Below, one piece after another: positions 1 through 5,954 of a stretch of 8,556 nucleotides of DNA; position 1 is the first letter of the stretch, and every line of letters starts with the position of its first letter. The notes under the pieces were generated by a model. The model was given only the letters and a program-made list of their open reading frames with translations, ran no database searches and had not been told where the DNA came from. The stretch is from assembly GCF_946478885.1 (NCBI RefSeq), contig NZ_CAMLDX010000121.1, positions 1 to 8,556 of the forward strand, in the 5' to 3' direction. Both the position numbers and the translations under genes were made by a program. The stretch comes from an uncultured Bacillus sp. (GTDB taxonomy: Bacteria; Bacillota; Bacilli; Bacillales_B; DSM-18226).

Positions 1-42
1 ACTAATGGGGGCGTTAGTGTAAGAACAATTCAGCGATTTTAG
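1..42 (+). CDS. C-terminal tail of an unidentified protein, cut by the window edge
   Basis: Frame 1 is open from the first base and ends at TAG (40-42), giving TNGGVSVRTIQRF. The string GVSVRTIQRF resembles the recognition helix of helix-turn-helix proteins, such as transposase or DeoR/YafY-type DNA-binding domains, but in those proteins many residues normally follow, so this would be a truncated end. With only 13 residues the assignment is weak and the frame could be open by chance. Confidence 0.2.
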   Translation, partial: TNGGVSVRTIQRF

Positions 43-60
43 GATTGAGACATATCTTAG

Positions 61-92
61 TTATGCCATTAAAGGGCGCTTTAATGGCATAA
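61..92. repeat. Perfect inverted repeat, 14-bp arms
   Basis: Arms 61-74 and 79-92 are exact reverse complements around the 4-base loop GGCG. No T-run follows on either strand, so it is not a standard intrinsic terminator, though it could act as a hairpin end or a protein site. The core ATTAAAGGGCGCTTT (68-82) occurs again on the minus strand at 7384-7398. Confidence 0.6.
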
Positions 93-145
93 GGATCACA
101 GAAATGATCAAACTTCTTTATAAAAACAAGATTTAAATCTACTAG

Positions 146-191
146 AAAAGAATCCATTTTGATCAATTTTTCAAAATGGATTCTTTTTATT
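146..191. terminator. Strong hairpin terminator, 17-bp perfect stem
   Basis: Arms 146-162 and 171-187 are exact complements with an 8-base loop. The stem begins with AAAA and ends with TTTT, so it can terminate transcription from both sides. The plus-strand side continues into further T/A-rich sequence. No complete gene lies immediately upstream; it may have served whatever ended at the left edge of the window. Confidence 0.6.
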
Positions 192-248
192 TATCGTAAA
201 ATACTGGTTTGTGAGGTGTTTTTGATCAAACTTTATTTCATTAACTAT

Positions 249-296
249 ACTAAAAAAATCGGCGTACATTATGTTGAATATGTACGCCTTTTTAGT
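249..296. terminator. Intrinsic terminator, probably bidirectional
   Basis: GGCGTACAT (261-269) pairs with ATGTACGCC (280-288) and is flanked by an A-run (ACTAAAAA, 249-256) and the matching TTTTTAGT (289-296). This is the classic GC-stem plus U-tail layout and works on both strands. It is the second terminator in 150 bp, with no gene between them. Confidence 0.7.
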
Positions 297-348
297 GAGA
301 ATTCAACATCTTTTACACATTAATCGTACCAAATAAATTATGTCTACT

Positions 349-496
349 ATGTATGATATATGAGCGTCAGCGATCCCTTTACTTTGAAGAAGTGTCGTGT
401 AACTTTGATAGGTGTTGGAGCTGGGGTAACCTGATCCCTATCCAAGAGAAACACACGACACTGCAAGGTTCAAAGTCAAGGGCATATATTATACAT
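349..496. other. 148-nt self-complementary element: candidate structured RNA or MITE-like repeat
   Basis: Four nested helices can be read. 349-362 pairs with 483-496 (13 of 14). CCCTTTACTTTGAA (375-388) pairs with 469-482 (13 of 14). AGTGTCGTGT (391-400) pairs perfectly with 453-462. GATAGG (407-412) pairs with CCTATC (437-442). Small internal loops separate them, so the whole can fold into one long rod with a structured tip. There is no U-tail and no adjacent reading frame. The 7-base word ATGTCTA lies at 340-346 and 495-501, as a target duplication would. It could be a non-autonomous mobile repeat, like the bcr repeats known from the Bacillus cereus group, or a small RNA gene. I do not recognise the family. 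Confidence 0.5.
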
Positions 497-596
497 GTCT
501 AATATAATAAAACCCTATAAAATCAAGGAATTTTCACCTTTAGTCTAGATAAATTCAAATGCAACATTAGGATGTAAACAAGGAAAATGGCCAGAC

Positions 597-627
597 AAAA
601 AACGCAACCAATTAAAGATTGCGTTTT
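597..627 (-). terminator. Intrinsic terminator of the secreted nuclease gene
   Basis: AAAACGCAA (599-607) pairs with TTGCGTTTT (619-627). Read on the minus strand, the hairpin is followed by a run of six T. It lies about 70 bases beyond the stop codon of the nuclease gene at 696 and points the right way to end its transcript. Confidence 0.75.
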
Positions 628-695
628 ACAATTCCGTTTATATGTGAGTGACTTTTATGAATTGAAGCCAACATACTCTTTAATCCGAATATTAA

Positions 696-2108
696 TTACT
701 CTCTAAATCCTATATAAAATGAATCTTTGTGTAAAATTCGATTATATGCATACCATGCTGCAAGCCAGCGCCCATGAGTATTGTTTGCATCTCTGGGAAT
801 GTATCGTACAGAAAACCTGCCATCACCCTTGCCGGCTCCTTCATATGTGCTGGCAAATGGAAATTCATCACATTCATATCCTTCCGGTTTATTAAGATTC
901 TTACATGCTTGATTTTTGGCATTAGTATTCTTGTTAACTTGTTCTCTGTCATATGCAGAATAAATTCGAGTGAGTGGAGGCTTAGGATCCTTCCCTGGGA
1001 TTAAGCTTCCTTCTGAGGTCAAGGCGTCTTTATGATGCTGAAAAGCTTCTTTCATAATATTAAAGTACGGATCATTCATATTATAGGTAAAGGTCGGAAT
1101 GAAATTCGCAAAGATAGCCCCTTCTCTTTTAGAAAAGCCAGGAGTAAACAGATAATCGGCTGAGTCCATTCGAATGGTTTCTTTTGGACCATCATTTGTG
1201 AGTGGAGGATATTTTTTGCTAGGTGGATCTACAGTTATACTTGGCCACATATCCATGTAACTTACCTGATCCTTATTATTATTCGTAATTGGTGGGGCTT
1301 CAGATGTAATATAAAACTGGTAATGACTGCTTGATTCCCAATTTGCCAATGTTCTTGTGACATTTTCATCCGCACCAGTACAATCACGGGTCTCTGAAAT
1401 ACCGTCACATTCCGTGCTGAGGGTAACTTTTGAACCTCGCCATCCTTTGCTGTCAAAGTCTGTATCAATATCGTCTATTGTATAATTGTAAGTAACTCCC
1501 CGAAATCCGTTATATCCATTTGCAATAGCGGTTACTCGAAAGGCAACCCAGTCACAACCAAATGGAAACCAACTTGGACCACATCCGGCTGGATCGCTAT
1601 ACACAACGTAGTTCGACCAACATTGAGAATAACGGTTTTTAATCCAACCTGATGCTGCCTTTTCATTCTCCACACAGGAATCAAATGTTATATCATCGTA
1701 CTGAAATGAAGGGGGGGTCCAATCATCTCCATCTGAAGCAGTAATGGAATTCGCCATAACGGAATCTTTTCCCTTATCTGTTCTTTCCTCCATTATCGTA
1801 ACCGCATTTTTCTTAACCTCTGAATTCATTTGCTCCAGCGTTTGTTCTCTTGGGCTGTGTTTTTGACTTGATATTAGCCCTAATGTTTCCGGAGATTTCC
1901 CTTGTTTCAGTTGGCTAATAACTTCATCTGCTTTTTCGGGATCACTCGTTGGAATAAAATATAATTCTGGTTTTGCTTGATTGATTTCATTTTTTTCTTT
2001 TTCCGTAACTTCTGACGAGAAATTTACTTTAGCCTCCTTTTCAACTGGAGCAGCAAAAAACATGCATAAAGTGAAAAGTAAGGCCACAAATTTGTAGTAC
2101 TTTTTCAT
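696..2108 (-). CDS. Secreted NucA/NucB-type deoxyribonuclease with a large N-terminal domain
   Basis: 470 aa. I chose the start at 2108 (MKKYYKFVALLF) because GGAGG sits 7 bases upstream; an upstream in-frame ATG at 2135 lacks such a site. Residues 1-20 form a Sec signal peptide (KKYYK, then a hydrophobic core), so the protein is exported. The C-terminal region (about 405-470) has the family signature ECDEFPFAST at 412-421, YEGA at 422-425, SVRYIP and a paired Asn at 442-443. In the NucA/NucB DNase family the Asp/Glu of this motif are catalytic and bind metal. The middle part (about 130-300) is aromatic-rich and unrecognised. Eight Cys outside the signal peptide suggest disulphides. B. subtilis NucA and NucB are only about 140 aa, so this is a much enlarged form. 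The gene stands alone, with its own terminator and no obvious immunity gene. It probably degrades extracellular DNA for nutrients, biofilm turnover or competition. The nuclease assignment is confident; the biological role is inferred. Confidence 0.85.
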   Translation of the reverse strand: MKKYYKFVALLFTLCMFFAAPVEKEAKVNFSSEVTEKEKNEINQAKPELYFIPTSDPEKADEVISQLKQGKSPETLGLISSQKHSPREQTLEQMNSEVKKNAVTIMEERTDKGKDSVMANSITASDGDDWTPPSFQYDDITFDSCVENEKAASGWIKNRYSQCWSNYVVYSDPAGCGPSWFPFGCDWVAFRVTAIANGYNGFRGVTYNYTIDDIDTDFDSKGWRGSKVTLSTECDGISETRDCTGADENVTRTLANWESSSHYQFYITSEAPPITNNNKDQVSYMDMWPSITVDPPSKKYPPLTNDGPKETIRMDSADYLFTPGFSKREGAIFANFIPTFTYNMNDPYFNIMKEAFQHHKDALTSEGSLIPGKDPKPPLTRIYSAYDREQVNKNTNAKNQACKNLNKPEGYECDEFPFASTYEGAGKGDGRFSVRYIPRDANNTHGRWLAAWYAYNRILHKDSFYIGFRE

Positions 2109-2144
2109 TATCCTTCCTCCATTTCTTATTTCCAAAAAAATTTC

Positions 2145-2173
2145 AGTATGAATCCTCGCACCATGCTAAACAA
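2145..2173 (-). promoter_or_regulatory. Possible promoter of the nuclease gene
   Basis: On the minus strand TTGTTT (2173-2168) and CATACT (2150-2145) are 17 bases apart, upstream of the nuclease ribosome site. Both boxes are weak matches to the sigma-A consensus. No better pair is visible between the gene and the IS remnant. Confidence 0.25.
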
Positions 2174-2210
2174 CTTTTTTCATTACTCCAAAGCAGGAAC
2201 ATCATTGTTT

Positions 2211-2948
2211 TCATTTTCTTTTGCGCTTTTTTTGCATTAACACTTTCATTAAATACAAGAGTTTAAAGTTGTAAACTTCACGTATTACAGCGTTTTTCCG
2301 TAGCCTTGAAAGAAAAAAGTAGCCATCATCGGTCATACGGTCAAAACGTTCGTAATCTAGGTAACCACGGTCAAACACATACATGCATTCTTTGTCATCT
2401 ACCATGATTTCGAGCTGGCCACGGTCATGTTCTTTGGCCGTTGTCATAACGGCTTTTTCAGGATAGGAAGTTTCCTTTTCCATAAACACAAGACGAAGAT
2501 GCAACTTCACTCCAGCCTTTGTTTTGCGGAATTCTGCTTATTTGTGATTCGTCAAATTGAGTGGCAATGTGCTTGAATCTATGATTTTTATTGGCATCAC
2601 AAGTTTCGTGTAATGCGTTTTGACAAGAATTTATGACACTAAATCAAGAAAAAGCCTTTGGAATAGATTTGGATTCATACCATTTAAACAACGTGACAGC
2701 TGAGAAATACTAATCGAATCAAGGTCGATCCCTTTTTGAAGCTGGTCATCGAAAAGACAATCGCCTAAGGCATGAAGGCTTTCAACTTCCAGTAGCTGCG
2801 CAAAAAGCAGTAATTTTAAGAACGACTTTGTCGTTAATTTTTTCGTATAGTCATCTAATTTCATCGTTTTCACCTATTCCTCAAATAATTGAAGATTTAT
2901 GGGTGAAAACCATTGTCCAAATGAAGTTTTTCGTGTAATCTTGTCCAT
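2211..2948 (-). pseudogene. IS4-family (DDE) transposase, three in-frame stops and missing C-terminus
   Basis: From ATG at 2948 (MDKITRKTSFGQWFSPIN) one reading frame can be followed without an indel to the region of REVYNFKL near 2271. It is interrupted by TAG at 2874-2876, TAA at 2631-2633 and TAA at 2538-2540. The first catalytic Asp is in IDSSTLP (codon 2579-2577) and the second in YVFDRGYLDYERFD (codon 2372-2370). The third catalytic residue, the Glu of the C-terminal YREK-type region, lies in the missing part. After REVYNFKL the frame continues for 15 unrelated codons to a stop at 2211, so homology ends at a deletion or rearrangement. Two of the stops are explained by C-to-T changes in Gln codons if the ancestor had Gln there. 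The gene is inactive. Confidence 0.85.
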
Positions 2949-3089
2949 GAGAGAGTCCTTTTTTAGTGGATTTGGACGGGTTACCACCTGACTTTATCTA
3001 TTATAAAGGACTTTTTCTTTAAATAAAATAATAAATTTGAATATTTAGATTATTTTTAATAGTGAAATTTAATTGGTGCAACACTAGTG
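2271..3089 (-). mobile_element. Truncated, decayed IS4-family insertion sequence (copy 1)
   Basis: The outer end is placed near 3089, where CACTAGTGTTGCAC (minus strand, 3089-3076) matches the start of a second copy at 8262. Homology to a transposase runs leftward from 2948 to about 2271, where it stops; the last third of the gene and the right terminal repeat are not seen. Sequence near 2150-2170 does not convincingly match the left end. The segment 2137-2270 to its left holds no recognisable gene. The element cannot move by itself. Confidence 0.8.
2955..3011 (-). promoter_or_regulatory. Transposase promoter -10 and leader hairpin (copy 1)
   Basis: On the minus strand GTCCTTT (3011-3005) pairs with AAAGGAC (2961-2955), which carries the transposase ribosome site. 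TATAAT (3005-3000) overlaps the first arm. The same arrangement is present in copy 2 (8340-8396), where the stem is longer. See the finding on translation shielding. Confidence 0.55.
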
Positions 3090-3290
3090 TGTAATAACCT
3101 AAATTAAAAATTTCCATTTTTTATCACCCTCACCCCCATATAGTAAAATATTACAAAATTTTCATATTATATATAAAATAATTTCATAAGGGGATAAATA
3201 CTGAATATTCCTAATTTATTTCTCCATATCAGAACTTTCTACATATCACAATTTGCTTAGAGTTTGTTTTCCACTAAAAATTGTTGATTT
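3090..3290. other. AT-rich gene-free stretch
   Basis: Very AT-rich, with no reading frame of note on either strand, no hairpin with a T-run and no recognisable RNA gene. It lies between the IS end and the 20-bp repeat array. If that array is a replication origin, this could be the easily melted region, but no clear DnaA box (TTATCCACA type) was seen. Confidence 0.4.
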
Positions 3291-3395
3291 GAAATAAAGT
3301 CGTGATGTTTATAAAAAAGATGCGATGTTTATAAAAAAGTCGTACCGTTTTGAAAAAAGTTTAACCGTTTGCAAAAAAGATGAACCGGAATTTCC
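3291..3395. repeat. Five phased 20-bp direct repeats (iteron-like array)
   Basis: Core words start exactly every 20 bases: CGTGATGTTT at 3301, TGCGATGTTT at 3321, CGTACCGTTT at 3341, TTAACCGTTT at 3361 and TGAACCGGAA at 3381. Each is preceded by an A-tract ending in AAAGT or AAAGA, the first one imperfect (3291-3300). The 20-bp period is close to two helical turns, so bound proteins and A-tract bends would fall on one face of the DNA. This is the form of plasmid iterons or a multi-site operator. There are no spacers of CRISPR type, and no replication gene is present in the window. Confidence 0.6.
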
Positions 3396-3414
3396 TACCT
3401 CTTTAAAGATTGCG

Positions 3415-3446
3415 AGACCACTTACTATTTTATAGGTGGTCTTTTT
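3415..3446 (+). terminator. Intrinsic terminator after the repeat array
   Basis: AGACCAC (3415-3421) pairs with GTGGTCT (3436-3442), followed by TTTT and further T-rich sequence. It would stop plus-strand transcripts crossing the repeat array before they reach the gene at 3515, which therefore needs its own promoter. No upstream coding region that it would serve remains. Confidence 0.65.
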
Positions 3447-3480
3447 AGTTTTTAGGAAAATAAAAAAGACATTAAGAGAG

Positions 3481-3486
3481 TATAAT
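3481..3486 (+). promoter_or_regulatory. Candidate -10 box for the ART-like gene
   Basis: A perfect TATAAT lies 28 bases before the ATG at 3515 and just after a terminator, so it is well placed. No good -35 box is found 16-18 bases upstream, and there is no extended -10 TG, so the promoter would be weak or helped by an activator. Confidence 0.35.
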
Positions 3487-3514
3487 GGTATGTATTAAAA
3501 ATAAGGAGTTAAAA

Positions 3515-3994
3515 ATGAATCTATTTGAATTATTTAAAATGTGGGTAAATCATCCAAAAAGAGGAAGTGGGAGAAGCAATTTAGATAAAACAGATGAATG
3601 TTGGAAACAGGTGTTACAAGATATTCGTAAGTGGGAGAACAGTGAAGATGAAGATGACAATGAGTTTGCAAAATATCTACTGTATACAGGGAAAATAAGA
3701 AGAGCTCATTTAGACCTTGATGAAGTGAATTTAAATAATCATTATGTTTCATGGACATCAGCTGAAAATTTAGAAGATTTATATTGGTTCGATTCATCGT
3801 GTTCTCATACAATAATTACAGCAGAAGCAACAAAAGATAATCCGGGAATTAGTGTTAAAGGATTTATAGAAGCTATGAAACTTGATATTGAAAATTTCGA
3901 ATTAAACTCACCGGCAATCAGAGCAGAACAAGAAGTGATTTTTCCATTACAAGAAAAATCAATATTAAGCATTGAAAAAATAAAAATAAAATAG
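3515..3994 (+). CDS. Uncharacterised 159-aa protein with ADP-ribosyltransferase-like motif order
   Basis: The start at 3515 (MNLFELFKMW) is set by AAGGAG 6 bases upstream; the in-frame ATG at 3485 has no ribosome site. No signal peptide or membrane segment is seen, so it is cytoplasmic. I do not recognise the family by name. The order of motifs recalls the R-S-E class of ADP-ribosyltransferases: Arg62-Arg63 in GKIRRAH, then YVSWTS (77-82) in place of the STS strand, then a downstream AEQEVIFP (137-144) with an E-x-E pair (138 and 140) and a trailing short beta-like segment. That is a guess from pattern, not homology. The N-terminal 55 residues are charged (an acidic run SEDEDDNE at 43-50). 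The gene is followed at once by a broken XRE regulator, so the two may have formed a regulator-effector unit. It is clearly more intact than its neighbours, with no in-frame stop. Confidence 0.6.
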   Translation: MNLFELFKMWVNHPKRGSGRSNLDKTDECWKQVLQDIRKWENSEDEDDNEFAKYLLYTGKIRRAHLDLDEVNLNNHYVSWTSAENLEDLYWFDSSCSHTIITAEATKDNPGISVKGFIEAMKLDIENFELNSPAIRAEQEVIFPLQEKSILSIEKIKIK

Positions 3995-3996
3995 AG

Positions 3997-4165
3997 ATGA
4001 AAAATGACATTAAATCCTTAGGAACAGAAGGGTTTTTTGACGTTAAATAATAGTTCTAGTAACCACTTACTCTATGGAAAATATAACCTTTCATTCAAAC
4101 TTACTTATGATATTGCGGAGGTTTTAAAAGTACATATTGAAGTTCTGTTTTGGTTTGAAGAATAG
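3997..4165 (+). pseudogene. Broken XRE-family helix-turn-helix regulator
   Basis: An ATG lies 2 bases after the preceding stop and begins MKNDIKSL. The frame then shifts near 4020 (the natural sequence would be something like LREQKGF). The second frame continues EQKGFL, then a garbled, shortened stretch where helices 2 and 3 should be, and ends GKYNLSFKLTYDIAEVLK (to about 4133) and a hydrophobic tail LFWFEE before TAG at 4163. The tail closely matches the usual end of small 65-70-aa XRE repressors (GKYNPSLKLAYDIAKVLG type), such as the intact one at 7951. A 1-2 base change near 4020 plus an internal loss of roughly 8-10 residues would explain it. It cannot bind DNA as an ordinary repressor. 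Confidence 0.65.
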
Positions 4166-4296
4166 GTTAGGTATAAGTAAACAGTTAAAATAGATATGTT
4201 CATGAGTTTTGATCAATCTTTATTCAAAACTATAGCTTTTTATATGCGATGAAATTAAGATTTAATCGTAATTTTTAATCAAACTTTATTATAAAA
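4166..4296. other. Gene-free stretch with two copies of a TTTTGATCAAACTTTATT-like word
   Basis: No reading frame. TTTTGATCAATCTTTATT lies at 4207-4224, inside a hairpin (AGTTTTG 4205-4211 with CAAAACT 4225-4231), and TTTTTAATCAAACTTTATT at 4272-4290. The same word is at 219-238, with a shorter form at 105-115. It may mark ends of a lost mobile element. The hairpin has no clear T-run, so I do not call it a terminator. Confidence 0.4.
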
Positions 4297-5106
4297 TTAC
4301 ACTTGATACGAAAGGGAATAGGCGTTTTTTATTTGTCGCTTGAACCATGCAAAACAAATATTATCACGAATCGTCCCGGCAATGATCGGACTTTCCTGTG
4401 AAACATAGCCGATTTGACTGTGCCAGGATGATAGTGAAAATTGATTGATTGACTCATCTCCAAGCCTAATCGCCCCTTGCTGCGGCTGGTAAAAACGTTC
4501 AAGTAACGAAAATAGAGTGGTTTTCCCGCTGCCGCTTGGACCAACAATGGCGGTTGCTTTCCCGGCAGGTGCGGAAAAATGAATATCCTTGAGTACTTCA
4601 TCCCCTGATTTATAGGAAAAATGGAGATGTTCGACATGTATCGGCTGACGCATATTGGCAATCAGCTGACTGGATTCATTCTCTTCCTCTTCTGAGTCAA
4701 GAATTGCTATAATTCGTTCGGTCGCAACGGTTGCTTTTGAAATTGTGTAAAAAAGCCAGCCTTTTTGCCCAAGCGGCATGATAATCAGATTCACATCAAA
4801 CTGATACTTGGCTTCTTCAGGGCTTATTTCTTCCATGCTTCCAAACAAACCGAACCCTGCATTATTAAACAGCACATCTATTCTTCCATGTTCGCTAATG
4901 ATTTTTTCGATGCATGCTTGAATCTGATCCTCTACGGTTACATCCAATAAAAACGTTACAGCTCCTGCTTTGTGGAGCTCTTTCATTTGATCAATCCGTC
5001 TGGCAGCAGCGTAAACGATATGCCCTTCGGACAGAAGCTTTTGAGCGGTTGCTTTACCGATCCCCGATGATGCTCCCGTTATCAGAACGACCTTTTTTCT
5101 GGTCAT
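4297..5106 (-). pseudogene. In-frame chimera: N-terminal half of an SDR fused to part of a BmrA-like ABC exporter ATPase
   Basis: 269 codons. I start at 5106 (MTRKKVVLITGASSGIG) because GGAGG lies 9 bases upstream; a longer frame to 5253 would overlap the next gene and has no such site. Residues 1-106 are a classical short-chain dehydrogenase N-terminus: TGASSGIG (10-17) for NAD(P) binding and NNAG (81-84). The catalytic Tyr-x-x-x-Lys half is gone. From about residue 107 the protein is the end of the membrane domain and the start of the nucleotide-binding domain of an ABC multidrug exporter: ATERIIAIL, Walker A GPSGSGKT (189-196) and Q-loop YVSQESP. It breaks off after GTIRDNICF (252), before the LSGGQ signature and Walker B, and ends in 17 unrelated residues. 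At least two deletions are needed, near 4787 and near 4350. Neither activity should survive. It lies 65 bases downstream of the SDR at 5172 and may be co-transcribed with it. Confidence 0.85.
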
Positions 5107-5171
5107 GAAAAATTGCCTCCAACTCCATTTTATTGTTGGCTTCTTCGCCTTGAACTTAGTCCTAGTAACGA

Positions 5172-5861
5172 TTAAAATACTAAAGTTGCAGGAGTGACAC
5201 CTTTCGGGTACTCTTCTTCCCATGCTTTTTTCTCTATATAGGTTTGGTACCACATGTCTGCAATATGATTAGGATCATTTACTGTATCTACTCCCGGCTC
5301 TTTTATGACTACTCCTAGAGCTCGGTGAGCAACAAAAATCCCTCTAGGCAACAGCTCGGTGTGAAGGTTGGCAACGTAATTACGCAAACCCGACATTGCG
5401 ATTCCCATACTCCCCGCCATGGGGATCGGAAAGAGTGAAGGTAAGCCTGTTGTAAAGAGCAGGGCCCCCTCTTTCCTGGCAAGCATGTCCGGTAACACAT
5501 TATTGACGACACTTATTGCGCTAGTTACAAATCCTTCAAATGTATCTCTTGCATGTTCCGCTGTTATTTCCAATAAAGAGGTTGGAGGAAAATGTCCTGC
5601 CATAGGGCTGAATTCTAGAGCATCGATGTGGCCATACTCTTGTTTAATACCAGCCATAGCTTCATTAATCTGATCTTTATTGTATAGATCAGCTGTGAAA
5701 TAGGAAGATTCAATGCCAACAATCTTTAATTCATCTACCATCTCTTGAAGCTTTATTGCGTTACGTGCAACTAAGGCAACATGAAAATTTTCTTTGCCAA
5801 AACGTTTTGCCAATGACAAGCCTAATCCCTTGCCCGCACCAATAATCACCAATGTTTTCAT
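5172..5861 (-). CDS. Short-chain dehydrogenase/reductase-like protein lacking the usual catalytic Tyr-Lys
   Basis: 229 aa. The ATG at 5861 has AAAGGAG 9 bases upstream; a TTG three codons earlier sits directly on that site and is rejected. The N-terminus is a Rossmann fold with GAGKGLG (8-14), the NADP-type basic pair being replaced by ARN after the second strand. Where SDRs carry NNAG this has FSPMAG, and where they carry YxxxK it has GSMGIAMSGLRN, so the catalytic Tyr and Lys are absent. The length and the overall strand-helix order still fit the SDR family (usual length about 250 aa). It may be a divergent NAD(P)-dependent reductase or a non-catalytic nucleotide-binding protein. The TetR gene at 6016 is divergent and is the likely regulator; the chimeric SDR/ABC pseudogene follows downstream. 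The substrate cannot be stated. Confidence 0.8.
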   Translation of the reverse strand: MKTLVIIGAGKGLGLSLAKRFGKENFHVALVARNAIKLQEMVDELKIVGIESSYFTADLYNKDQINEAMAGIKQEYGHIDALEFSPMAGHFPPTSLLEITAEHARDTFEGFVTSAISVVNNVLPDMLARKEGALLFTTGLPSLFPIPMAGSMGIAMSGLRNYVANLHTELLPRGIFVAHRALGVVIKEPGVDTVNDPNHIADMWYQTYIEKKAWEEEYPKGVTPATLVF

Positions 5862-5907
5862 ATGATACAACTCCTTTGAAACTGAATTTTTGTATTTTTC
5901 GTTTTTA

Positions 5908-5936
5908 ATTGTATAATGATATATAAATCACCTCAA
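5908..5936 (-). promoter_or_regulatory. Promoter of the SDR gene
   Basis: On the minus strand TTGAGG (5936-5931) and TACAAT (5913-5908) are separated by 17 bases, about 45 bases before the ATG. This is a good sigma-A promoter. It lies in the shared region with the divergent tetR-type gene, so a regulator bound there could control both directions. Confidence 0.6.
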
Positions 5937-5954
5937 TGGTCATTATTCATCAAC

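Noticed and set aside
349..496. T-box leader, riboswitch or retron RNA
   Set aside because: No gene follows on either strand in the right place, there is no terminator tail, no T-box sequence was seen, and there is no reverse transcriptase gene.
710..1468. Open frames on both strands inside the nuclease gene (710-952 minus, 774-1004 plus, 1262-1468 minus)
   Set aside because: They overlap the long nuclease frame, have no ribosome sites, and encode no recognisable protein.
2137..2270. Short minus-strand frame containing NAKKAQKKMKTMM between the IS remnant and the nuclease
   Set aside because: About 40 codons, no ribosome site, no recognisable family; it could be a scrap but cannot be supported.
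3291..3395. CRISPR array
   Set aside because: The repeat period is 20 bp with no unique spacers of 25-40 bp and no cas genes.
3534..3812. Minus-strand open frame opposite the ART-like gene
   Set aside because: No ribosome site and low-complexity composition; the plus-strand gene has a good ribosome site and a better start.
5107..5253. Upstream extension of the SDR/ABC chimera to 5253
   Set aside because: It would overlap the end of the SDR at 5172, has no ribosome site, and the SDR homology starts exactly at the ATG at 5106.
4329..5673. Other open frames within the chimera and SDR (4329-4661, 4765-4950, 4914-5108, 5315-5512, 5419-5673)
   Set aside because: All are alternative frames of recognisable coding sequence.
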